DNA of 64,000 nt from Theristus sp. LFF4_11 (Eukaryota; Nematoda; Chromadorea; Monhysterida; Xyalidae). The stretch's first letter is position 1. Every line of letters starts with the position of its first letter. Of this stretch, positions 23,001 through 31,900 are shown one piece after another. The translations under genes and the position numbers were made by a program. Under the pieces are notes generated by a model. It did no database searches. It was not told the origin of the DNA and saw only the letters and a list, made by a program, of their open reading frames with translations. The stretch is taken from the NCBI GenBank assembly GCA_030248135.1, contig JASANC010002498.1:102501-166500 (forward strand), in the 5' to 3' direction.

Positions 23001-26000
23001 ATGTGTGAATGGAAGCAAGATGTGAATGACGTCATAGTGACGTGGACACCAAATAAACCTTAAACCATGAACTGGTGCACAGGATGAGAACTTCCCATCC
23101 CCGCTGAAATGTAAAAAGGGCGCTCTGTACCGGGTCTTTCAGCTGTTCACACTTACAGTACTAACACCAAACTACCCGGAGTTTCGTGGCGAGTACCTTA
23201 GCACCTTAGGATTTTTGACATCGGAGGGGGTCCTGTCCGCCTTGGTGTCGCGCACGTGGTGTTTTGGCATCACCACACTCGGAGTGTTTTTGGTCGCTTT
23301 TTATTTCGGTGACACCGCGCAGGACACCCAGACGGGCAAGACACGGGACACCTGTTCGGACACCTTTTTAGCGGTGGGATTACAAATATTTAAAAAAAAT
23401 GGTTCTTTATACCATTTGGCAGCAACCTGTTGGAGGAGAAACACGGCTGCAAAACAGCTCTTTTCTTACAAACCAGGGACAAATCTAATAAACCACCCTA
23501 TTTTCCCAAAAAACCTGTTTCTGAGTGGCCGGATTGCGAAACGAATGATCGACCATCGCCTGCTGATTGAAGGACACCACGGAGACGTGGAACTCCTTCT
23601 TGAAGTGGTCCGGATGGAGTCGCTCAATGACGTCGACGACGTACTGCTTCTGTGCGTTGAACTCCTCTTCCACGCTGGACGACCGATCGAGGATGATTAA
23701 GAGGTCGACCTGATGTTTGTTGAAAATAATAATTTTATTGACATTTTTTGGACTGAAAAACAAGTTTTTTTATGTTGACTTTTATTGGATTTGGAGTTTT
23801 TTAGATAAAAAAACAGGTTTTCTCCGCGAAATTTGCGTTTTTTTTTTAACCGGACACGACGGCTCGTCGGCGGTGCAGGCGACTGGTGAGGCGACTTTCA
23901 AAATCTCCTCGTTGAAGTTTCGCGACCGTTCGGCCGTGTAGACGCGCTCCATGCTGCCGGCGTACGTCAGCAGCTCCGGCATGTAGAACTCACGACTTTG
24001 CGTCACGGTGAATACCTGAATGGAGAAACAATGAACATCAAAATGAGCATGAATGAATGAGAACTACAACTCAAATGTAGACATTAGCAAAAATGAAGTT
24101 ATAAAAACCCCATGAAGGGCGGAATTTCGGACGCAGTGAAGCCACGTTCAACACGGACGTATGCGGACGTATGACAAATGCACGTCTTTATGAACGGAAG
24201 TATGCCATATAATACGAGACCTGACGTGTCGTATGCGCATACGTCAGTATGAACGAGGCCTTCTAAAAATCATCACGGAGCAGCAAAAACCAGTATAATG
24301 TTTCAGTGCGATTACAAACGAACAATAACATTTTATCCGTTCTGTTGCAACACTTGACGTTTATACTAAAAAAACGGGTGGAACAGAAAAAAATTGAACA
24401 ATTTTGAAATTTTTCGTGTGAAGGAGGCGGAGTAATGTTTAATGATGCGTGGAAGAGCCGCATAGGTGAAAAGCTGTTTTGCGCCCTAACCAAGTTCGAA
24501 CACAAAATAAAATAAAGTTATTTAGTGAGAAAAGATTCTGATTAGTTTTTTCCCCAATTTCTTGCACAAATCTGCCGTCACAATACGTTAAGTTTTGCTG
24601 ATTTCAAATTGCCGCGCAGCCTTGAAACATTTTCTCTATCTGTGCATGCAAACGCATATTGAGTCACGTTTAATAAGAAAGATGCAACCGACCGTCGCGC
24701 CCAGATCGAACAGCTTCTGCGCGGCCCTGCCCACGTGGTCGTACGTGTCCGACAGTCCGGACTGGCCGTCGCTGATCAGGACCACCACCAAAACGGCGTC
24801 GTTCCGTCGACCCCGCTGAATCTCGTCCAGTGCCATGTGCACCCCACTGAGCGCCGACGTGCCGCCGCCCGTCCAGCGAATTCCTTGGGTAGAATTTCTG
24901 GTGAAATATTGGGTAAAAATTTGCGGGTAAAATTTTGGGTAAGGCCAGGAGCAGCAATTCTGGGCAAATAATTCAGTCGAATTTTGGGGCAACTTTCAGT
25001 TAGCTTTTTTGGGTTAATATTTGAAGACTTTTTTTGGGTAGAAAATAAATTAAGAAGTGTGTCTTTTCAGCAGATTTATTGACTTGACTAAAAGAGGCGA
25101 TCTGAAAGCGAACCGCGGATCGCGTTGATCACTTCGTTGCGAGACCGCCCCGCTTGAAATGGCAACACCAATTGCGCTTGCTCGTCGAATCGTATCACCG
25201 AGACCTGCAGAAACGTTTTGCAACACACGTTGAACTTTCTGACTCTGTAGCTGGCTCCAAAACGATGCTTTCGAGCTCAAATCCATTGCAAAAGAGTCAG
25301 CTTTGAGGGTGCCACCAAAATTTCAGGACAGCAAATTCCAACGAAAAGTGGAAATTGGGACAATCAAATTGGGGAAAAACGCAGACCAGAAAAACGACCG
25401 ACCGACACAGCTCCATTCTGGTACAGCTGATCGTCGCTGAGTGTCACCAAGTCCTCCGCGAAACGTCGTTCGGCCAGAAAGTCGAACTCCACGCTCCCGG
25501 AGCTGTCCACGATCAGTACGAGGTCGATCTTGCAACCGGATATCGCGTCATTCTCAATCGGCTCCAGGCGACCGCACCATCGTTCGCCGACAATCTGCGA
25601 CAATTCGCCGACATTTTTTTGGTTTTTCTTAAACTTTCTGATACAATGATCGCACGTGTTTCGTTCTTTTTCAGTGCGCTGCTCATTTTTTCAGATGAGA
25701 TCTGCTCATTGAGATTCAGATCCCTTCGCCAATTTTCAATTCCCCGCGTCGCGCATGAGACTGCTTACCCATCTATGCGCGCATTGAGACGCGGGACCAA
25801 AATAAAAAATTATTACCTGTTTGACGGCGTCACCGAATCGCGTCACGTCGGCGCCCGTGAACGAGCGTCGCGCGTCGCCGGCCACGGCGTCCAACTCCGG
25901 CTTGTACGCGTCGTTGCTGAACGTGACGGCGAACGTGAACGCGCCGAGGTCCGTTAGCTTGCGCGATTGCAGTTTCACGGTGTCCAACGTTTCCTGAATT

Positions 26001-27657
26001 AAAAAGAAAAGCAAAACAAATTAGTGTTTTTTTTTATCAATATGGCCATCTGAAGAAGAATGTTCATCATTATTGTTTTGCTGCGCTACCATGCCGCTAT
26101 GCTTAGGGTTAGGAAACCACTGTTTGAACTGTTTTTGTTGTTGATTACTTTGTATTTTTTTCTGAATGAAATACCACGCAATGTTTCAACACACGCAACA
26201 AAGCTGCATAAAGTTACATATGAGCGGCAAAAAAAGTTGCGAAGGCACACTGTTGGTTGCGTAAAATTGGGCATTACAGTACCTTCTTTCCTCGCACAAT
26301 ACGGAGCTCGCAAAACAAGAATGAACGGGAAGCCAAAAATTGGGCATGCTTCAAAAAGTGCCGCATTATAAATGTCAGCGCAGTGAATAGTACAAAACTG
26401 GAAAGTACGCATTATTCTTCCACCGTACCCCTACCGTAACCCTACCGTACCCCGACTTACAATGGAGTTTCCATCGCTGACGTGCACTATGATCAGTCTA
26501 GCCTCCGGGCGCTTGTTTGCAGCCACCTCCTGTTGAGCCAATTTCAGCGCTTCGACAACATGCGTTGAACCGCCAACGTTGCGAAGTGCTAATGTTTGAA
26601 AAACAACATTAAAAAAGTGGGTTTGCTGCAGCCTGTCACTTGTTCGTCGCAGAATACAGAGAGCATGCACTTTGAAAATATTGAGGACGAACGCATCGGG
26701 TTTCGTTGAGAAATCAAACACCCACTTTCGTGGCTATGTTTTTTGTAACTTATTGAAATTCAGCTTTATTTTTTACGTTCTAGCCATCATTTTCATTTTT
26801 ACAGTTTGTTTTCAGCAACACTTTGGATTTCTGTACAGCCGGTAATAAGTGAACTGTTTTGTCTGCAGTTTTTGTAATTTCAGTACATTGTTAAAAAAAG
26901 AGTGAACACATATTTTCACTACTTTGTTAATCAAAAATTTCACCATTGCAAAAAATGTATATGTGATTTTGTTGATCAAACTAACATTGCAGATAGTTCA
27001 ACAGTTCCCGCTGTGTTCGACGTTGCCCGAATGCTGATGCCAACGTTGCCGTTCGCGACCAGGTTATTATGGCGACTCTGAAAGTATGCTGATAAATTTT
27101 TTACAGGTTTTAATCAACTAACAAAATTTACCCGTGCCTACGGCCCGGATATAGCCCTGATGTTTATTGTTGAATGGGTTTGTGGAAGGTGGGATTTTTA
27201 AACGTAATGAATGCACCGCGTTCTTTACCGGGAACTATTTTCAGCATTGTATAAAAGTTATTGCATGAAAAAATAACAATGAAAAAGATGCACCTCACTA
27301 ATCCCTGCGAAAGCTCATCAGCGGGTATATCGCGTACGACCTGTTCCGCAAATGCCCGTTCTCGTTCCCATTCTTCCACAATGCTTCCCGATACGTCCAA
27401 AATGAGCAGTAAGTCAACTGGGCAATGCCCGCTCGCATGTGGGATTATTTGTCCGTCGATTACTAGCGGGTACAAAACGACCAGCTGAAATTGAACAAAT
27501 TAGTTTTTTTGTAAATTCTATGAGTTTTTTGCTGATTTTTTGAACTTTCCCTGTGTAAAATTGTTACTTAAACTTCATATTCAGAAATCAGGAAATTTTC
27601 AAATCATTAAATATTTTTTTTATAAATTTAGAGACTTACCACAAGTCCAAGCCACAT
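11014..27657 (-). CDS. Secreted protein with six tandem vWA domains, 25 exons
   Basis: Translation starts at 27657 in an 18-bp exon (MWLGLV) spliced to LVVLYPLVI, together a signal peptide. Exons, high to low: 27657-27640, 27484-27299, 27077-26986, 26588-26461, 25993-25817, 25594-25409, 25204-25114, 24883-24693, 24015-23851, 23709-23515, 22995-22876, 22199-22113, 21933-21717, 21239-21039, 20824-20706, 20530-20385, 20054-19915, 19658-19567, 19269-19149, 19025-18919, 18834-18711, 17150-16976, 16768-16639, 12182-11994, 11220-11014 (stop TGA). All junctions keep frame except 26986/26588, where a short exon is probably missing. About 1,200 aa. Each domain has an intact metal site (DxSxS, GGxT/S, SDG) and no transmembrane segment follows, so it is probably an extracellular ligand-binding or matrix protein. 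The family member is not recognised. Confidence 0.85.
11384..11520. mobile_element. M1 MITE (intron of the vWA gene)
   Basis: ACAGTCGAACTCTAAATTAT at the left and TAGTTTAGAGTTCGACT at the right, with GCTGATTGGTTGGTGATCAC inside. Shorter than the other copies, with an internal deletion. Confidence 0.75.
11701..11960. repeat. 24-bp minisatellite
   Basis: About eleven units of the type AAAAGTGCACTGGTTTATGC plus ATCC, inside the intron 3' of exon 12182-11994. Open frames run through it in several directions because 24 is a multiple of three; these are not genes. Confidence 0.88.
12190..12396 (+). mobile_element. tRNA-derived SINE abutting a vWA-gene splice acceptor
   Basis: Head GACACCATCGTGGCCTCGGT, box-B-like GGGGGATCGGGCCCCG, body GGGCACTTAATGACGG and GATGGGCGCCCCACTA, and tail CAACAACAACAAC. 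It lies antisense to the vWA gene, seven bases from the acceptor AG at 12183-12184, so most of the acceptor region of exon 12182-11994 is SINE sequence. Confidence 0.82.
12480..12602. mobile_element. M6 MITE-like repeat
   Basis: Many TGTCC/GGACA boxes, ending CCTGTTCGGACGCC. Related to 22253-22436, 23212-23371 and 60344-60520, and to shorter pieces near 21290 and 19060. Confidence 0.6.
12622..15090 (+). mobile_element. Helitron A (contains nested Helitron C)
   Basis: 5' end TCTACTACTACTAAATTTAC after an A. 3' end GGGTCAATAGGCTAG followed by T, i.e. TC...CTAG with an A|T target, the Helitron signature. A TGCCA/TGGCA stem lies close to the 3' end. No replicase-helicase is visible, so it is non-autonomous. 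The body is rich in TAGGGTAAACGGGTAAAA-type motifs. Confidence 0.75.
13452..14644 (-). mobile_element. Helitron C, nested in A in the opposite orientation
   Basis: On the minus strand it starts TCATAATACTAAGATAATAG and ends with the hairpin CCGTGCCGTAGGCACGG, then GTCAATTGGCTAG followed by T. This is the clearest Helitron 3' end in the window. The same ends occur in Helitron D (41756-49116). Confidence 0.85.
15091..16339 (+). mobile_element. Helitron B, directly head-to-tail with A
   Basis: Starts TCTATATTATTAAATTTAC on the base after Helitron A's CTAG and ends GGGTCAATAGGCTAG followed by T. Its body closely matches parts of A. The seamless junction is the product expected when a rolling-circle element inserts at, or reads past, the 3' end of a relative. 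Confidence 0.8.
17163..17360. repeat. 36-bp minisatellite
   Basis: About five and a half units built on GAGTGCACACGTACAAACAC plus ACTGGCACTAATGCTA. It begins 13 bases upstream of exon 17150-16976 on the transcribed strand, so it occupies the branch-point region of that intron. Confidence 0.88.
17476..17674. mobile_element. M11 MITE with a CRE-like palindrome in each arm
   Basis: Left end GTGTCCGGACTAAAATGACG and right end TGACGTCATTTCAGTGGGAC bound 199 bp. Each arm contains TGACGTCA. A second copy is at 41507-41703. Confidence 0.75.
17884..17965 (-). pseudogene. tRNA-like sequence (possible Pro-AGG relic)
   Basis: The minus strand shows a box-A-like TAGCGCAGCGGTATCGC, an anticodon-arm-like CCCGCTTAGGAGG, and a box-B-like GGGAACGGATCCC. 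The acceptor stem does not pair properly and the anticodon stem is irregular, so a decayed tRNA or tRNA-derived repeat is likelier than a working gene. Confidence 0.35.
18328..18607. mobile_element. M4 MITE (intron of the vWA gene)
   Basis: AAACATGGCAGCTTTTTTTA near the left end and TTATTCGGCCATATTGTA at the right, with AAAAAGACAACTCCTAGTC inside. It ends about 100 bases downstream of exon 18834-18711. Confidence 0.72.
18711..20054 (-). other. vWA domain 5 with a Pro-rich lead-in
   Basis: Exons 20054-19915, 19658-19567, 19269-19149, 19025-18919 and 18834-18711. A linker containing [16 protein letters not shown] precedes CQVDWLIVI joined to [10 protein letters not shown]. Then come [24 protein letters not shown] joined to [20 protein letters not shown] and [17 protein letters not shown]. 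The Pro-rich stretch probably separates domains 1-4 from 5-6. Confidence 0.85.
20568..20704. repeat. M10 interspersed repeat
   Basis: Contains TTGATTTCAACCAAAACCGA and AGTGACAGGTTTCAAAG, shared with 40618-40806 and, in part, 53500-53600. It ends immediately beside the donor of exon 20824-20706. Confidence 0.55.
21470..21545 (-). pseudogene. Second copy of the domain 4 metal-site exon piece
   Basis: Encodes [16 protein letters not shown] followed by GTACG, matching [16 protein letters not shown] plus donor in exon 21933-21717. Most differences are silent and one is Ile to Val. No strong acceptor precedes it, though ACGAG before CACGGATGC is possible. It is either an alternative exon or a remnant of a local duplication. 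Confidence 0.55.
21545..21716. repeat. Degenerate CTACNGTACCCC minisatellite
   Basis: Irregular repeats of CTACAGTACCCC and CTACCGTACCCC lie between the two copies of the domain 4 exon piece. A smaller patch is at 26425-26455. Probably the product of slippage after the duplication. Confidence 0.7.
22037..22104. mobile_element. M5 hairpin MITE
   Basis: TTCATGAAGCAGTGATTAGTG pairs with ATACTGCCTCATGAATG around ACGCATAGCTACGCGTCA. Further copies are at 53012, 53394 and 62648. Confidence 0.7.
22253..22436. mobile_element. M6 MITE
   Basis: Left AACAGGTGTCCGGTGTC, right CGCCTGTTCAGACACCTTTT. The inverted ends bound GC-rich TGTCC-type boxes with a central GAAAACGCCGAGTGTGGT. Confidence 0.65.
23212..23371. 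mobile_element. M6 MITE
   Basis: GGTCCTGTCCGCCTTGGTGT at the left and CACCTGTTCGGACACCTTTT at the right. Same family as 22253-22436 but orientation and left end differ. Confidence 0.6.
23851..25594 (-). other. vWA domain 2
   Basis: Exons 25594-25409, 25204-25114, 24883-24693 and 24015-23851. Landmarks: [66 protein letters not shown]. The first exon is 186 bp, the same length as its counterpart in domain 1, and phases match, supporting exon-cassette duplication. For 24883-24693 I chose the donor after ACG because it restores LGAT joined to VFTVTQS, as in the other domains. Confidence 0.85.
24122..24264. mobile_element. M7 MITE
   Basis: GACGTATGCGGACGTATGAC and TGCGCATACGTCAGTATG, with ATACGAGACCTGACGTG inside. 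The same order of blocks is found at 33000-33121. Confidence 0.6.
25817..27657 (-). other. Signal peptide and vWA domain 1
   Basis: Exons 27657-27640, 27484-27299, 27077-26986, 26588-26461 and 25993-25817. Landmarks: [15 protein letters not shown] (first metal-site loop), VGISIRAT (core strand), [14 protein letters not shown] (threonine loop), [11 protein letters not shown] (aspartate loop), [14 protein letters not shown] (last strand and helix). The 92-bp exon leaves phase 2 but the next enters in phase 1, so a connecting piece is missing. A reading with [11 protein letters not shown] near 26645-26735 would fit the expected helix but would need a non-standard splice site. Confidence 0.75.
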
Positions 27658-28917
27658 GTTTGGGGCTAAAGGCGTTTTTCGGTTGTTTTGTTTTTGTGAT
27701 ACAAATATTTGAAGTATTTGTGTACCCACGGCAAACGCAAATGAATCAATCTAAAAACCGTTTTCAATGAACGAAGATAAAAAAGCTACACCAACATAGT
27801 AACACTGAAATTAGTTTTTGTGCCCTTCATATGTGCTTCATGCGTCAGAACATTTTCGAACAAATGCTAATCATATGTGTTGGAACGGCAAAAAGCTGTC
27901 AGGAATAATTACGATTACAGATCAGGTTGAAAACTTTTTTCCAAATGAATATTATAATTTGAAACTATTTTCTTTTACAAAAAACCACTAAGCAGTAATT
28001 CTCGCACCCATAAAAATGTCGCAAGTAATTTTATTCTCGTTTTCAAAACTGATTTCTTCACAGATCCGGGTCGGGTTAAACTCACACAACGCATACAGTC
28101 CGCCCCGTCAAGGTTACCGGGGACTGGTTTTCTCATGATATTTCAATATTTAACTGCTATAGACGCATCTTCGAATGTCTGAGCAGCCCGGTTGTCGATA
28201 TTTTGAAAAACCAACGCTAATTTCTCTCTCGTAATTGATAGCAAATTTGCGGAAACGAGTATTATCGTATTCTGTAGGCAAAGAAACATTTCAAACTTTT
28301 TTCTTTATTCGATTCGAATAACATGGAAATCGGACATGGAAAATCACAAGTTTTTTAATGAATAATAAGATGCATGCGGGGCGGTTTTATTTCGTTGCTT
28401 TTGAGGTTATTTTTGCATTGTTGTTGGTCGCATTGATTTGGAAAAAAGTATGTTTTTCTTGCGGAAAATTGGAGGCCGAATTTGAGAATGGATATTTGAA
28501 AGTTTGTTAAAAGTCGTTTTGTCCTACTGCAACTGTATGTGCTCTAAATTGCTTGAAATTCTGAAAAAAAGTTGCTGATACATTGGAATTACCACAGACT
28601 GACCACTGATATGATGAATTTTTCGCCTCTGATATTGGAAGATACGATTGACAGTATAAACAACCAGTGTGTGTATTGTTATTTGAAGATGTTTTGAAAC
28701 ATTACAATAGATAGATTAATGTGATATTTTCGATTGTTTTTCACAGCACAACAAAAGCAAGCCATCAAAACCAACTTGGAAAAACCAAATGTTTATACCT
28801 CACTTTTTGAATTTTTTTTCATCTCACAGAATTTGTACAAAAAAAACAAAAAAGCGTGGAAAAAGAAAGAACTCCAGAAAACTCAGTAAATTCGCAGGAA
28901 CGAATTTTAATCGTCAG
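27658..28917. other. Intergenic region between the membrane-protein and vWA genes
   Basis: About 1.26 kb, AT-rich, with no exon or repeat that I recognise. It should contain the promoter of the vWA gene near its low end and the 3' end of the upstream transcript. I found no spliced-leader-like acceptor or core promoter that I would defend. Confidence 0.5.
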
Positions 28918-31900
28918 TCAATCACTTTGCACAACCACATTGACAATGCCCGTTTGTGAAACGTTATAACTGCTAGAACTCGACGACTGAATACCAACAC
29001 TCGAGTCTACATCACTGAGTGTACTCGAGTCCACTCGAACTTGAGCGCTATTATCAGTGATCGTATTACTGTCACCACTACGCTGTGAGAGTGGCGTGTC
29101 ATTCTCAGTGCCGCTAGGCTCCGCCTCCGGACGCCCGTCGGCTGGAACATTGTCTACTTCACGTTGATTAGTCGAAAGCTCAGCTACTTCACGCTCATTG
29201 CTTGGACGCTGAGCAACTGCAAGTTGATTGGTCGAAAGATCAGCTACTTCACGTTGATTGGTCGAAAGCTGCGCTACTTCACGCTCATTGGCTGCCGCGA
29301 CCGACAGTTCAGTGTTGGTCGTTGTCGTGCTGAGTTGACCGGCATTCAGATCAGTCATGGACGCATGGACAACGGTGTGGTTTTGAGCAGCGTTCCTGTC
29401 CGTCGATGCGACGTTGTTCAGTTTTATGGCGTCTTCGTAGCTCGGTAGCGGTGGCAGGTCGCCCAGCTCCAGCGGGCTAGCCATCGTCAGCGGGGTGTCC
29501 GCATTAATGCTGTTGTTGTTGTTGTTGCTGTTGCTGTGACCCCCAACCATTGTTTGGTGGTTCGGTTGGCCCCCGGCCCCCGTCTGCTGATTGGTCAGAG
29601 TGGTCGAGTAGCTCGGCGGCAGGTCGAACATGATTGGTCGCTGATTGGCTGAGGGCGCGTTGACACCGCCCACGGAGTGACCGGCTGAAATTGTGGGAGG
29701 GATTTTTTTCGGGGGTAATTTCCTCACCTGTTTCGGATGAAGGTCCTAGTTTGAAAAGATTGTACTCGGTATCTTCCGGTGATGTTGCACAGTCGCCAAC
29801 AAACACACCGGCACGCGCACGTATGCGTTCATTCATTCATTTTCATTCGCGAATCGTAACAGTAAAATTTTCTCTCGGAAACCCGATAAAACTGTTTTTT
29901 TTAAATGTTTGATAAAACTGCACATGAGTTGTTTTTGACTGTGCAACTTACAACCCGAGACGAGATTGTGTGATGTGTCTTCCGACCAGGACTTTACCCA
30001 AAAAACTACAGTCCATCTGTAATTTTATTATGTACAAGTACATCTAGCTGATTGGCTGGTGGTTGGTTGCACATACGCACACGTGATCCAAACATTATGT
30101 GCAGGGAGACTCCGCCTCCACCGCAGTGCCTGACACATAATGCCTGCATCGCACTGTACACATATGTGTAACTGAGCCAATCAGCTAGTTGTACATAATA
30201 TACAGGTCGACTGTACGGTACTGAAACCGGTTGTCCGCGGCAGCCAGCAAACCCGAAAAAGCTCAGCTACTCTTTTCTCGCGCGCACGCACTCACCGACG
30301 GCAGCTGACTGCTGATTGGTCAGTATCGTGGCGGCCGAGCCAGAAACGAGCGCCAGCTCGCGCGCGAGCATCTCGCGTCGCGCCTGGAGCAGTTCGGCGA
30401 AAAACGCCTGACTGCGCTGATTGGAGCTGTGCAGTCGACGCCGCAGCATGCAGTACATCGCCGCCAGCAGCGTCACGACCAGCAGCAGACTGACGACCGT
30501 GCCTGAATGCGCTCGTTCAAGGCAATTGGTGCGGTCTATTTCAAGATCATGTACAGTGATATTACCGTAAAGTCTTGCATATAAGTCCGTGTCACACGGC
30601 GGGAAACTAAAAAATTTAAATTTTTGACTTGGTCGAAATTCCACCCCGTTTATAAAAGGCCCGGAATTCCTAATCTTCGTTTTATAAGACCCCCTCCCAC
30701 ATATAAGGTTGTCACACAAAATTCCACTTTTTTCAGAAATTTTTGATTTTCAAATTTATATAAGGAGACCTTATATGCAAGACTTTACGGTATTTTTTTT
30801 CTTCAGGTTCTGCGACTCAGTGCGTTTACGGACATCAATGGGAAACTGTTATCGTTTCAGGAAGACCGGGAGGCACAAAAGTGTCACGCCCTAAGGAAAA
30901 ACCCCACCACAACCGAACCAGACCGTAGAACGTCAGCACACGGCGAAGTGTCTACCGTAACCTAATTTTGAATTCCGTGAAACATTTTCCTATCCCCGTG
31001 TGCAAACGCATTGAGTCCCGGAACCAAAATAAAACATAGTAGTTTGATGTTTATGTTGGCAATTCAAAATCACTTCAGTGACTCGAACCTATTCAGGGGG
31101 CTCGGATCACTTTTTGCCAATTGTATTCCCGCGTCTTACATGAAACTGTGTACCTATCTATGCGCGCATTGAATCTTGATTGACAACATGAAAACACACA
31201 AAACACCCACCAGTAAAGTCCTTCTTGAATGTGCCGCTCAGGTTTTCATCGGGCAAATGGGTATAGGTTTGGGTCAATCGATTCGCGCAATGTTTGCCCA
31301 AATACGGCGGGTGACAGTAGCAGCCCCGGCCGTCTGCGGACGGTGTGCCCCCGTTGAGGCAGATGATTTGGTCGCATGCGTCCCCTGAGTACTGCGGTTT
31401 GCAACTGCAACAGAAAAAAAACAAAAACAGAAATATTTTGTGTTTTTTTTGATATCGCCAGTTTTCACTGAACTGGAAAAACGTTTGTTGCCACTAGTTT
31501 CGGCCATTACAGTTGCCATACACTGAAATTGAACACACCTGCCAGAAGATATAATGTATGATAGCAACAGCAACGGTTTCTCAGTATACGGTGGATTACT
31601 GTATGTTTCGTGGTTTTTTCCTCTTGAGAATGGGTGAACGTCTTTAAACTCTGTCAATTAATCCATTTTTAAGCTTATAATGTTTCAGCTTGTGCATAGA
31701 AGAAAACGTTTTTTAAACTATACTTTGTATGCGTCGTGGCGTTCGTAACAATCAGCAGGCAAAAACCAAACAAAAAACTCGGAAGTAAATCGAAAGAAAT
31801 AAATCAATGAACACATCATTTTCTAGCGCTGTAATATAGTATTATTGTAGAAGACAGTGGTAGTAACACAGTAATGTTGCACAGTCATACACACACAAAC

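Larger units (their letters stand above)
21717..23709 (-). other. vWA domain 3
   Basis: Exons 23709-23515, 22995-22876, 22199-22113 and most of 21933-21717. Landmarks: [15 protein letters not shown] (Ser where the other domains have Gly, but DxSxS is kept), [51 protein letters not shown]. Its last exon also encodes the start of domain 4. Introns hold M5, M6 and M8-like repeats. Confidence 0.85.

Noticed and set aside
6968..27657. The lectin and six-vWA regions as a single gene
   Set aside because: The vWA frame ends in a stop at 11014, and the lectin has its own signal peptide exon at 9209.
29164..29448. Plus-strand frame with repeated YFTLIGRK
   Set aside because: It is the antisense shadow of the EVAxLSTNQR repeats in the membrane protein's tail.
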